Source: Bacteroidota bacterium
GTDB lineage: Bacteria; Bacteroidota; Bacteroidia; Chitinophagales; BACL12
Length of the DNA stretch: 22,244 bases
Direction: 5' to 3'
Assembly (NCBI GenBank): GCA_016706255.1
Contig: JADJJZ010000019.1
Coordinates: forward strand, 1 to 22,244
In this document: in pieces, positions 1 to 9,739 of the stretch
Numbering within the stretch: position 1 is the stretch's first letter
How the letters are laid out: every line of letters starts with the position of its first letter
Notes under the pieces: model-generated
Database searches by the model: none
Told to the model about the DNA's origin: nothing
What the model saw: the letters and a program-made list of their open reading frames with translations, nothing else
Position numbers and translations under genes: made by a program

Positions 1-1286
1 AAGCATTTTGGGCTTCAGTGCGACCGGAAGAACTAAATAAATGAACACGGTGTTTACCAAATGGTGGACAGTCTGCAAACATCAAAGTTTTAACACCATA
101 GTTGATGTATATAATACATTAATGTATGGCTATTGGAATTTGGGATATGTGCGCATCGGCCCGTTTAAATATGGTGAGTAGCGATGAGGTGGAAGGATTG
201 CGATTAAGACTTGATGTTAAAACAGGTGATTTAATCAGCAAACGCATTGCTTTAGGCGGTTACCTGGCTTATGGTATAAAGATAATGCATTTAAATACGG
301 TGGCGATTTTAGTGTGGTATTAAATAAAAAGCCATGGCAACAATTTAAATTTTCGTACGAAAACGACCTTGATGTAAGCAGCAACGAAGGTGTTACGTTT
401 GGAGAGGATAATATTTTGTCGGGATTATATCGCAGAAGAGATACACCGCAAAAAATAATTGACCACGAAAAATTCAGAGCACATTATGAAAAAGACTGGA
501 TTTGGGGAATATCGAACTCCATTACTTTCACGAGTGTGAAAATGCATCCGTTGTTTGATATTTATTATTACAATCGAAAGATTCGTTGGTTACAGATATT
601 AATAATGCGGAACTTGATTTAGGATTTCCGTTTGCCTATCGCGAAAAGTTTTTTATTCGATAATTACCGACGTTATAGTTTAGGCACTAGTATCCTGTTT
701 TTACATTTCATTATAAAATGGGTATTCCCGATTTTGGTGGCAGCGATTTTAATTATAAATCTATTGAATTAACACTTGAAGATTATTTTTTACTAGGCAG
801 TTTTGGCTCCACCACCTATTCGATAAAAGGGGAAAAGATTTGGCACCTTACCAACGTTATTGCTGGAAAGTCCGCCCGGAAACGAAACCTATTTTTATGA
901 ATCACGGTAATTTTAACCTGATGAATGAATATGAATTTGTGATGGATAATTATGCAGAATTATTTTTAACACATAGTTTTCATGGCTTTTTCCTGAATAA
1001 AATTCCGCTGATACAAAAATTAAAATTGCGCGAGGTAGCAACATTTAAAATGGTATATGGCACATTAAGTGAAAGCAACCGCATTGCAAACGATTATTTA
1101 AAAAACACCGAACCATTTTACATCGGCAACACTGCTCCTTCTCCAAACCCATACATGGAAGCCGGCATTGGTGTAGAAAATATTTTCAAATTAATTCGAG
1201 TAGATGCTATTTGGCGATTAACCTACCGCAACAATCCCCTCGCCCCAAATTTTGGCATTCGCGTTGGTGTGAGTTTAGATATTTGA
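1..1286 (+). CDS. DUF5686 family outer-membrane protein, 3' part, frameshifted
   Basis: This is the C-terminal part of a large DUF5686-family protein. In Bacteroidota these have an N-terminal carboxypeptidase-like regulatory domain and a C-terminal outer-membrane beta-barrel. The 5' end lies outside the window. Segments that match my memory of the family are FWASVRPEELNK (from base 3), YGYWNLGYVRIGPF, KRIALGGYLAYG, PWQQFKFSYENDLD, NFNLMNEYEF, HSFHGFFLNKIPL and the closing FGIRVGVSLDI, which ends at TGA 1284-1286. Reading through needs frame changes near bases 45, 170, 310, 600-700 and 850-890. The alternating aromatic and polar residues fit barrel strands. The role is unknown; surface assembly or transport is only a guess from location. 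The family assignment is fairly sure, the function is not. Confidence 0.75.
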
Positions 1287-1328
1287 TTTTATTCGAATCA
1301 ATATTTTAACGCTATAAAAAAAATGATT

Positions 1329-1969
1329 TTATAAACCCGCAACTACATTAATCGGCTCACCTAAATATTTAGGATTAGTTTTTAAAATATAACAATCTAA
1401 AAATGCACTTACTCTTGCAGGATATTCTCTTAATTGCGCTTTATTGGAGATGTAGGGATCTTTTGCGGCGTAACCCGTTACAGTGATATCATTTGCTTTT
1501 GCAATGTAAATAGCGCGGGCACAATGCCAATCCTGAGAAACAACAATAAAATTATTTAATCCAAAAACTTTATTAGCACGTATCATACTGTCGAATGCGG
1601 AAGACGGCGTAATCTAAAACTATATCGTTTGGATTTACGCCTTTTTCTACCAGCGCATCAAACATTTCGCAAGGTTCGTTGTAAAGTAGTACCATTGTCG
1701 CCACTCACTAAAATTTTTTTCACTTTTTGTTGAGATATAATTCTGCAGCGGCATTGATACGATAGGTGAAATAATTATTTTCATATCCATTTTGCAGCCA
1801 TCGCGAAGTGCCTAAAACAACAGCGACATCGTTTGCAGGATTTATTTACATCACGAAATATTTTTCCTTCTGAAGCATTATTTACAGAGCGATTAATTAA
1901 TAAAATAATTAAACCGCCGTTAAACAACCAACAAAACCGATGATAAATAATTTTTGAATAGTTTTTCAA
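1329..1969 (-). CDS. SanA/YdcF family (DUF218) membrane-anchored protein, frameshifted
   Basis: The reconstructed protein of about 213 aa has one N-terminal transmembrane segment (residues about 5-27, rich in I, L, F and W). A DUF218 domain follows. In order it carries NDVAVVLGTSRW, ILVSGDNG, NEPCEMFDALV, DIVLDYAVF, IVVSQDWHCARAIYIA, LREYPARV and PKYLGEPI. The SGDN and VSQxxHxxRA motifs are those of SanA, a protein linked in enterobacteria to envelope barrier function (vancomycin exclusion at high temperature). The biochemical activity is not settled. The length matches SanA. The likely start is TTG at 1967-1969, because an in-frame stop lies a short way upstream and no ATG fits. Frame changes lie near 1835, 1730, 1685 and 1600. 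It sits 42 nt downstream of asd on the same strand, so co-transcription is possible. Confidence 0.75.
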
Positions 1970-2011
1970 TGTGGGAAATGTTTTATCTATAACGTAAATC
2001 TAAAAACAAAA

Positions 2012-3006
2012 TTATACCAATTTATGAGCCACCAAATATTGTGCAATTTGCAAAGCATTTGTAGCGGCGCTTTTCGTTATTATCGGCTACAATCCAGCAA
2101 TTGAGGGTTTTGGGCTGGGTATAATCGCGGCGAATGCGGCCAACAAACACGTCATCTTTACCTTCGGCATCCAAAGGCATTGGGTACAGAATTTGCCAAA
2201 ATCATCCTGCACAACAACACCTTCCGTTTCTGTTAAAAGTTGATTGATTGTTTCTAAATCAAATTCATTTTCAAATTCAACATTTACGCTTTCGCGTCCC
2301 CGGCTTACCGGAACACGAACGGTTGTTGCCGAAACCTGAATATGATTATCGCGCAATATTTTTGTGTTTCAAAATGCATTTTCATTTCTTCCTTGCTAAA
2401 ACCATTTTAAAAAACACATCCACCTGAGGAATAACATTTTTATCTATTTGATGCGGATAAGCAGGAGTTTTCTGCAACGCGACAATTGCTGCTGCGTTCG
2501 GTATGTAATTGCATGATACCTTTAGCGCCACTTCCCGATACCGACTGGTAAGTTGAAACTACAATGCGTTTGATGGTATATTTTTTATGTAATAAACTCA
2601 GCGCCAATACCATTTGAATGGTAGAACAATTTGGGTTGGCGATAATTTTACTATTGTAATCAGCAATTGCATCACCATTTATTTCGGGTACGATGAGCGC
2701 ACATTTTTCGTTCATACGCCATGCGCTGGAATTATCAATTACCCAACAACCGATTGCCTCAAATTTTGGTGCCCAGTCGAGGCTCGTTTGTCCGCCGGCC
2801 GAAAACAGCGCTATTTGCGGGTTTCTGGCGATTGCCTGTTCCATGCTCACCACCTCAACATCCTCACCGCGAAACTTAACCTTTTTGCCAACAGAACGTT
2901 CAGTAGCCACCGCAATAAGCTCGGTAACCGGAAAATTTCTTTCTTCTAAAACGCGACGCATCATCTGGCCAACAAGTCCCGTAGCGCCAACAACGGCAAT
3001 TCTCAT
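2012..3006 (-). CDS. asd: Aspartate-semialdehyde dehydrogenase, frameshifted
   Basis: The enzyme reduces L-aspartyl 4-phosphate to L-aspartate 4-semialdehyde with NADPH, at the branch point for lysine/diaminopimelate, threonine and methionine. It starts at ATG 3004-3006. The N-terminal nucleotide-binding motif GATGLVG lies at residues 7-13, and the catalytic cysteine is Cys127 in NPNCST. VSTYQSVSGSGAKG follows. The C-terminal half resumes as PAYPHQIDKNVIPQVDVFF, then VSATTVRVPVSRG and ESVNVEFE, and ends SAATNALQIAQYLVAHKLV with TAA at 2012-2014. Total size, about 331 aa, is normal for the family. Frameshifts lie near 2465, 2405 (one A short in an A-run), 2190 and 2075. The usual GHSES motif reads GRES, so the expected acid/base histidine is missing (see findings). 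A TAnnTTTG box lies just upstream. Confidence 0.92.
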
Positions 3007-3019
3007 GATTATTTTTTTG

Positions 3020-3027
3020 CAAAGGTA
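3020..3027 (-). promoter_or_regulatory. Candidate -7 box (TACCTTTG) for asd
   Basis: On the minus strand the bases read TACCTTTG, an exact match to the Bacteroidota sigma-ABfr -7 consensus TAnnTTTG. Twelve bases separate it from the asd ATG. No convincing -33 TTG lies 19-21 nt further upstream, so the call rests on one element and its position. If used, it gives a 5' leader of about 8-10 nt. Confidence 0.4.
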
Positions 3028-3115
3028 AGGGATGGTGAGGAATGGGGGTAGTTAATTGAAACCCATTTTAATAAAAATTAAAATTAGGAATGACCTTTTT
3101 ATATAACTTTACCAT

Positions 3116-4706
3116 ATGCCAAAAAAGAAATATAAACTGCCAACCGAAACCATAACGCTCACCGATGATTTTATTGAATATGATGCTTGTTATGCTATTT
3201 CGCCCAATGAACGTGAAATTATTAACGATTTGTTTGCCGAAATGCAGATCCATGATATAAAAACAACAACATTAAAAAACCTGGTTAAAACGTATCCGGA
3301 AAATGTCGTGTTTAAAAGTTTGCTAGCAACAAACTATTTGTCTGAAAATAAAGATTTATTAGCTTATAATCTAGCGACAGAGGTGTTAGATAAATATCCT
3401 GATTTTTTGATGGCGAAACAAACCTTAAGCACATATTTTGCAAAGCAAAACAACTATGAATCGATTGATAATTTATTCAAGGGTTTGTTAGTTGCAGTAT
3501 ATTGTTACCAGAACGAAAAACGATTACTTATTTCGAATATCTTATTTATGTGATGGAAGCTGTTGATTTTGGTTTCGCAGATGAAAACATTGAGTTTGTA
3601 GAAGAAATCGCCGACACCTTAAGAGAAATTAAACCGTTGAACTATGCATATGAACAAATATTGCTTCAACTGGATCGAGATGAAATAGAAGCTGAATTTG
3701 ATGACGATATTGTGGAAGGGGATATTTTTCAAATTGAAACTGATATCGATATTCCGGGAAGCTTTGATGCAACAGCACCTGAATTTGAAAACCCTGAAGT
3801 TTTATTGTTTTATAAAAAAAGTTTGAACCGGATAGCCAGGAAATCAGAAAGTTTTTATTATTACCAAGGGAATCTTTTATCCGCGACTTGATTAAAATTC
3901 TGCATGATCTTGAAAATAGGTTTCTGTATTTTGAAACAAAACAATATAAAGGTGGAAAGGGATGTTCAATCATGTATGCAATTTTATTGAAGCACTTTCG
4001 AAGCTGAAGAAGCCATACCCGATATATTACTTTTTTTAAAAAACAATGAAATATTTTTATCCAACTGGGTTTTTCCAAACCAGTTTTCTGATTTGTGGTC
4101 GGTACTCACAATAGCCGGAAAAAACAAATGTGATGATTATGTAGCATTTTTGTTTGAACCTGGATTAGAGCCCGCATCAAAGGTTGTAGTTTTAAGTGCT
4201 TTATTTCAAATTCAATTGCATTATCCTCAAAATATAAAGCAGTAGTTGACGCATATTTAACTATTTTAGATAGAATTAATAATCAACCTTTACAGCCAAA
4301 TGTATTTAACGATTTCTTGTTAAATACAATTTGTGAGGATGCACTCGAGCAACAATATTCGCCATTAACTGAGGCCGTACAACAATTTTACAACGACCCT
4401 CGGTTTAATCCGATATTTGAGTTGCCGTTTAAAAACATGTTAGAGTACGCGATTGAGGAGGCTAATAGAGATAATTCATTCGACAAAAAAAATATCTATA
4501 TAAAATATGGAGATTTCCCCGAACATAAGAATAAATTTAATTGGATGAATGCGTTTGAGGAGAATAAAACCCCGGTGCTTCCGAAACCCGAAGCTAGTGA
4601 ACAGTCACCATTTAAAAATATCAGCCGTAATGCAAAATGCCCTTGCGGAAGCGGGAAAAAATTTAAACATTGTCACGGCAAATTTCCGGATATCACAAGC
4701 AACTAA
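3116..4706 (+). CDS. Helical-repeat protein with C-terminal SEC-C zinc motif, frameshifted
   Basis: This is a reconstructed protein of about 530 aa starting at ATG 3116. The N-terminal half looks alpha-helical and TPR-like, with phrases such as LVKTYPENVVFKSLLATNYL, AYNLATEVLDKYPDF and LREIKPLNYAYEQILLQL. An acidic linker follows (EAEFDDDIVEGD). The middle part (AEEAIPDILLFLKNNEIFL, ASKVVVLSALF) recalls DUF1186 alpha-repeat proteins; this is my inference. The last 20 or so residues hold ISRNAKCPCGSGKKFKHCHG, a classic SEC-C motif whose three Cys and His bind zinc, as in the SecA tail and many uncharacterised proteins. There is no signal peptide, so it is probably cytoplasmic. Frame changes lie near 3490, 3870-3890, 3985 and 4225. 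The next gene begins 2 nt after the stop, which suggests one transcript. Function unknown. Confidence 0.75.
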
Positions 4707-4708
4707 AT

Positions 4709-5803
4709 ATGAAAAAAATTCAGCTTATTATTGGTATTTTTTTATTGCACATTAGTGGGTATACCCAAAACATTGTAAATAATATCTCCATCCCTAAAAC
4801 CACATCCTGGTTTATGATTGGAGAGGTGCATCTGGATAATGTACAACAAGCCAAAACGGCTGAAGAAACTGCTTATATCAATAAAATACTTGCTACGGAA
4901 CATATTTATAGAAAAATCCTTATAGACAGTTTCCGGGTGAATCATTTTGTAATGGAATCGTCAGTAAGTCTTGAATACTTTTTTAATAAATATATGCAAA
5001 CCGGCAACGAAATGTGGATAGATTTATTTAATAATAATGAATATCAGCAAGGTAAGCTACGTTCAATTGCAGAGTTAAATAAACAAAGTAAAAACATACG
5101 CGTTTCATGTATTGATTATAATTTAAAAAAATATTATGTTAATGCAATACAAAGTTTGTTTTGTATTACTTTTTATGAACCATTTGCAAAACAATTCGAA
5201 GCGGCTGCAAAATTGAATAACGAAATGGTTATTTATGATAACCCCGAACTGGCACAGAAATTATTAGACACATCCGCATATTTCCAGAATGAATTGAAAC
5301 CGTTTTTTCAATTAATTATTGATTGGTATAAAACACATCCTGAGGAAGTGGCTAACGAATTGTTTACCATTTTTCAGGTTATGCAACAAAATGATAATAC
5401 TCAGTTGTTGCTTGAAAAATATTATGGCGACCTTTATCCTTATTTTGCGCGACTGAGTATTGCTTATGTTGAGGGTTATAATGGTAACACAGATTTAATG
5501 AAAGGTTTGTATGAACGTGAACAATCCATGTTCTGGCAATTGCAGGCATTGGAGTTGTTATATCCATTCGACAGGTTTTGTTTACAAATGGGAGCTGCCC
5601 ATGTTTTGCCGAATACTGATTTTGATGTAATCAGACAAAAAATTGAAAAGGAGTTAAAGCAACAACCGTTTTGTTTTTATATAATTCCGGAGCATAAAAT
5701 TGATTTTTTTTCAACCTATTTTATAAATCTCAAAACAGCAAACACAAATTTATTTCCATGGCAACAATTTAGTGTTAATGAGGCAGGGGTAATTGTTAAA
5801 TAA
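4709..5803 (+). CDS. Secreted TraB/ChaN/erythromycin-esterase-like protein
   Basis: This intact 364-aa reading frame is one of only two uninterrupted long genes here. I chose ATG 4709 because it opens a typical signal peptide (Lys-Lys, then a hydrophobic core to about residue 17, with likely cleavage after GYTQ). An upstream TTG in frame overlaps the previous gene and would bury the signal. The mature protein has an early GEVH motif at residues 38-41, the phrase REQSMFWQ, and a late GAAH at residues 295-298. This GExH...GAxH layout is shared by the TraB/GumN/Tiki, ChaN and erythromycin-esterase-like superfamily. Members include metalloproteases, haem-binding proteins and hydrolases, so I cannot name a substrate. 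It probably acts in the periplasm. It lies 2 nt behind the SEC-C gene and is likely translated from the same message. Confidence 0.7.
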   Translation: MKKIQLIIGIFLLHISGYTQNIVNNISIPKTTSWFMIGEVHLDNVQQAKTAEETAYINKILATEHIYRKILIDSFRVNHFVMESSVSLEYFFNKYMQTGNEMWIDLFNNNEYQQGKLRSIAELNKQSKNIRVSCIDYNLKKYYVNAIQSLFCITFYEPFAKQFEAAAKLNNEMVIYDNPELAQKLLDTSAYFQNELKPFFQLIIDWYKTHPEEVANELFTIFQVMQQNDNTQLLLEKYYGDLYPYFARLSIAYVEGYNGNTDLMKGLYEREQSMFWQLQALELLYPFDRFCLQMGAAHVLPNTDFDVIRQKIEKELKQQPFCFYIIPEHKIDFFSTYFINLKTANTNLFPWQQFSVNEAGVIVK

Positions 5804-5902
5804 ACGTTTGAAATTTGGGTTTAAAGAAAATTAGTTTGCATTACAAAAAACCGTCTTTAGCGTGTTTTAAAAAAAATCCGTATTTTTCAGTCCTATTTTA
5901 TC

Positions 5903-8500
5903 ATGAAAAGCATATTGACAGCCGTTTTTTTATTTGTCTGCGCATGTACGGCACAGGCACAATTTGTCGAAAATTTCGATGATGGTGATTTACTTGGATG
6001 GACAGGAACCGATACCGACTATGTTGTAAACGCTTCAACGCAGCTACAATTAAATGGCGATTGTGACCTTGGTGGAACCGGTTACCTCACATTTCCGGTT
6101 GCAACAATGGATTCTGCTGTGTGGACTTTTTTTGTGGATCTTGATTTTGACCCCTCCAGCACGAACCATACACGCGTGTATTTACAAAGTAATACACCTG
6201 TTTTAAGTGGAGATATTTATGGCTATTTTGTGCGGATTGGGGAAGATGGATTTCAGACAGAGTTGAACTGTGGCGTTCTAATGGAGCCAGCGCCAGTATT
6301 GTAATTGAGGGAAGCTCAGATATGTCGGTTTCGCCTACAGCAGGTGTTAAAGTAGTGCGGACAAATGATGCGGAATGGCAATTGTATGTTGACCCAATCG
6401 GTGGAACAGATTATGTTTTGGAAGGCAGTGCGGTTGATGATGAATATAATGGCGGAAATTATTTTGGCATCTGGTCAAAATATACTTCAACACGTTGCGA
6501 TAAATTTTATTACGACAATATTACCATCGACCCGATTTATGTAGATAACAGCGCACCGGAAATTGTTTCATTAACTGTAATTTCTTCCACGCAGTTAGAA
6601 ATTGTTTTTAATGAACAGGTTGAATTAATTTCATCGGAAACAGAAACGAATTATGTAATTGACAACGGCGTGGAAGTCCAATAGATGCAACAAGAGGTGT
6701 TACAGATTTTTCAAAAGTGCTGCTCACTTTTTTGTCATCCTTCCCTGAGGGTATTAATTTAACATTAACAATTAATGAAGTTGCTGATAATGTTGGCAAC
6801 GCTACAGATAATTTAACTACCAATTTTTCAGTTTACACGGCATCAGAATATGATGAATTAATTACAGAAATTTTTGCAGATATAGAGCCACAAAACGGCT
6901 TGCCACTAGGTGAATACGTTGAATTATATAATAACACAGATGTAGATATCGATTTAAGCGGATTTGTGATGAAGGATGCAACAACCGAAAGTGATGCATT
7001 TTCAACATATATTTTAACAGCAGGAACTTATGTTGTTCTTGTTGATGCTGATGTTGCTGATTTGTTTACGGCATACCCGAATGTATTAGGTATTACTTCA
7101 TTTCCTTCATTAAATAATGATGGTGATGATTTGCAATTATATAGTCCTGAAGCAATTAAAATTCATACTGCTTATTACACGCTCGACTGGTACGATAGCG
7201 CTGTAAAAGAAGACGGGGCTGGAGTTTGGAGATGATAGATACGAATAATCCTTGTCAGGAAGATGATAACTGGACCGCATCTACGAATGCTACCGGTGGA
7301 ACTCCGGGCGCACAAAATTCGGTGATAGCCGACAATCCGGATGAAACACCACCGGCTTTGCTGGAAGCTTATCCATTAGCAATTGATACTGTTATTGCAA
7401 CTTTTGATGAAGCATTAATTGCAGCAGGTTTGGGAGCAGAAGATTTTGTAATTAATGGTAACGATGGCAGTGAGTATATTCCGACACAAATAATATTTGA
7501 TGTTGCAAATCCATTTATTGTTGGTGTTGTTTTAGCGTCGCCTTTAAATAATGGTGTTGTGTATACCTTAAAGGTTACTAATGCAAGCGATTGCAGTGGT
7601 AATTTAATTAATGCATTTAATACAGCTCAATTCGGATTACCTGAACCGGCATTAGCGAATGATGTTGTAATTAATGAAATTTTATTTAATCCCGTTTCTG
7701 AAAGTGTTGATTATGTTGAAATTTACAATCGCTCCAATAAAATAATTGAATTGTCAACGCTGATTATTGCTGAAATGGATTTATTTGATACCACTTCGGT
7801 AAATGAATATGCAAATATCAGTGCAATAGGACGGTTATTATTTCCCGGTGCTTATTTATGTATTTCTTCTAATAGTGAAAATGTAGTACAACAATATTTA
7901 GCAATTGATACCGGCAATTTTATTGATGCATCGGATATGCCAAATTACAGCGATAATGAAGGTATAGTTGCGATATTGGATTTGGCTTTAAATGAAATTG
8001 ACAGATTACATTTTTATGATGACTGGCATTATGCATTATTATCTGACCAAAATGGTGTTTCACTCGAAAGGGTAAATTACGACTACACCACGCAAGACCA
8101 AAACAACTGGCATAGCGCGGCGGCAGATGTACATTATGGTACTCCGGGATATCAAAACTCTGTATTTGGCAATTATACCTCAGCCGGTTCCGTTGATGTG
8201 GAATACCCTGTATTTTCGCCTGATGGAGACGGGTATCACGATTTGCTGGTAGTTACCTATAATACCGAAGAAGCGGGTTTTACCGGCAACTTTAAAATAT
8301 ATTCTGCTCAGGGAAAATTTGTGAAAGAACTGGCCAATAATTTCACCTTAAGCCGCGAAGGTTTTTTAACCTGGGATGGCGTTAATGATGCAGGCGAAGA
8401 AATTGCTTCAGGTATTTATATTATTTATGCTGAATTATTTGATCTTAATGGCAATACAAAAGCATATAAAGTGAAATGTACTTTGGTTAGGAAACAGTAA
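5903..8500 (+). CDS. Secreted lamin-tail domain protein with FlgD/CHU_C-like C-terminus, frameshifted
   Basis: The reconstructed length is about 865 aa from ATG 5903. A signal peptide ends near AQAQ (residue 20). A jelly-roll-like domain covers roughly 20-210 (FVENFDDGDL, LWRSNGASAS, YNGGNYFGIW). An Ig-like Big_5-type domain begins at DNSAPEIVSLT. The first lamin-tail domain starts at ELITEIFADIEP (with GEYVELYNNT) and ends GGTPGAQNSV. A second Ig-like domain starts at DETPPALLEAYP. The second lamin-tail domain starts at VVINEILFNP (with DYVEIYNRS) and ends YGTPGYQNSV. The C-terminal domain has FSPDGDGYHD, LTWDGVNDAGEEIASGIY and a basic end, as in FlgD Ig/CHU_C domains of Bacteroidota secreted proteins. 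Frameshifts lie near 6258, 6675 and 7228. It is probably exported to the cell surface; whether by type IX secretion is inference. The binding target is unknown. Confidence 0.8.
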
Positions 8501-9691
8501 TTATTGTATCGTAATAAATTCTTTTACAGCCATTTCTTTTTCGAATTTAATTCCCGTTAATTCAAACAACTGCTTTTCCATTTCTTCAATTGTAGCAACA
8601 TTTTTATAAGTAAATGAATATTTTCCCATGTCATTACCATTATAACTAAAAAATGTTTTATATTTTTTTTCGAGAAGATAAGCAATTTGCTCGAGCGACA
8701 ATCGGGTAATAACAACACTGTCGCCAATAATTTGAACCATGCCGCCACCTTCAATTGGTTCGAGATAGTGATTTAACTTTTTTGTATCTGCAACTTTTAA
8801 TTCATATAAATTGATTTCCTTTTTTTCTGTAGCAATAGAAAAATTGAACATCAATCCTAAATCCGATTTAATTTTTTCTGAAACCACTTTATACGTCATA
8901 GCCGGGTTTTGGCTTTTTGCGATGAGGTCGATATAAATGGTATCTAATTTTTCTACAGTATTATTAAATTGTAATGCAGGTAAATTGAGCATGTCCTGAA
9001 GTAATTCACTAACCGTAACTGCACGATATTCAATATTAATGGCACTATCAACGCGGGGACCTTTTTGTGAAACCACAAAATAATCATCCGGATCAACACT
9101 ATAGCCGAGTTGATATAACATTAAGTTGTTTGACTGTTTAGGCGCTTGGTTTGTTTTATAATATTTTCCTGCAAAAGCACCGGTTGCAATTTGAGGGTTA
9201 ATGGAATTGTTGAGTAAATAATCATCAATTACCGGCTCAAGATTTTTGCTATCTCCAACCCATAGAAGTACACCATTTGGAGCTATTAAACAGGTGAGTG
9301 GTCGTGCATCAATTTCAAATAAGGTGAAAACCGATTTATTGTTATCTATAAAATAATCAAAAGCATAATTATTGTTTTTGATAAAATTATTTACCCGATC
9401 CGGTTTTTCATCGCTTAAGGCAATTATCTGAATACGATTTTCATATTTGGAAGTTATTTCATTTAAATGTGGAAATGCGGCAATACATGGTCCGCACCAG
9501 GTTGCCCAAAAATCGATTACCAAGGGTTTGCTTGATTGCAAATCACTTTTATTCAGAGCAGTGAGTTGGTAATTTTCAAGATGTAAGGTATCGCCAATTT
9601 TAATGTGGTTCGGTTGCCCAACACATAAACTTGTTATTGAAAACAAAATAATCAGGAAATAGATATGTCGAGGAGTATTTATTGCAATCAT
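8501..9691 (-). CDS. TlpA-like thioredoxin fused to a DUF3738-like domain
   Basis: The reading frame of 396 aa is intact. ATG 9691 was chosen over an upstream in-frame start because it leads directly into a signal peptide (hydrophobic residues 9-24). A periplasmic thioredoxin domain follows, with IGDTLHLENYQL, the active site WCGPC at residues 65-69 and the cis-proline motif ARP at 129-131. The C-terminal half (about 198-396) has VDSAINIEYRAVTVSELLQ, DTIYIDLIAK, LYELKV, GKYSFTY and a final EEMEKQLFELTGIKFE. The order and spacing resemble DUF3738 (TIGR03435), usually found alone or fused to antirepressor-like membrane proteins or TlpA. The likely role is thiol reduction or oxidation in the periplasm with a partner-binding tail. 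Its stop codon abuts the stop of the lamin-tail gene with no spacer. A TACATTTG box sits 4 nt before the ATG. Confidence 0.82.
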   Translation of the reverse strand: MIAINTPRHIYFLIILFSITSLCVGQPNHIKIGDTLHLENYQLTALNKSDLQSSKPLVIDFWATWCGPCIAAFPHLNEITSKYENRIQIIALSDEKPDRVNNFIKNNNYAFDYFIDNNKSVFTLFEIDARPLTCLIAPNGVLLWVGDSKNLEPVIDDYLLNNSINPQIATGAFAGKYYKTNQAPKQSNNLMLYQLGYSVDPDDYFVVSQKGPRVDSAINIEYRAVTVSELLQDMLNLPALQFNNTVEKLDTIYIDLIAKSQNPAMTYKVVSEKIKSDLGLMFNFSIATEKKEINLYELKVADTKKLNHYLEPIEGGGMVQIIGDSVVITRLSLEQIAYLLEKKYKTFFSYNGNDMGKYSFTYKNVATIEEMEKQLFELTGIKFEKEMAVKEFITIQ

Positions 9692-9695
9692 GCTG

Positions 9696-9703
9696 CAAAT
9701 GTA
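9696..9703 (-). promoter_or_regulatory. Candidate -7 box (TACATTTG) 4 nt before the TlpA-like start
   Basis: On the minus strand the bases read TACATTTG, an exact TAnnTTTG. Only four bases (CAGC) separate it from the ATG at 9689-9691, so transcription would begin at or next to the start codon. No clear -33 TTG is visible 19-21 nt upstream. This fits a leaderless transcript or a chance match. Confidence 0.35.
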
Positions 9704-9739
9704 TTGTTTTGAAAAAAGTTTGTCGGGAGTGGAACACAA

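Noticed and set aside
1287..1331. A/T-only inverted repeat (ATAAAA / TTTTAT) between the DUF5686 and SanA-like genes
   Set aside because: It is too short and GC-free to be supported as a terminator, and similar pairs arise by chance in AT-rich DNA.
2614..3028. Two plus-strand open frames opposite the start of asd
   Set aside because: They are antisense shadows of a well-supported asd coding frame, with no recognisable motifs and Cys/Trp-rich unnatural composition.
3629..4078. Minus-strand open frame of about 149 aa
   Set aside because: It lies opposite the middle of the SEC-C protein, which can be read through in corrected plus-strand frames. It has no motif of its own.
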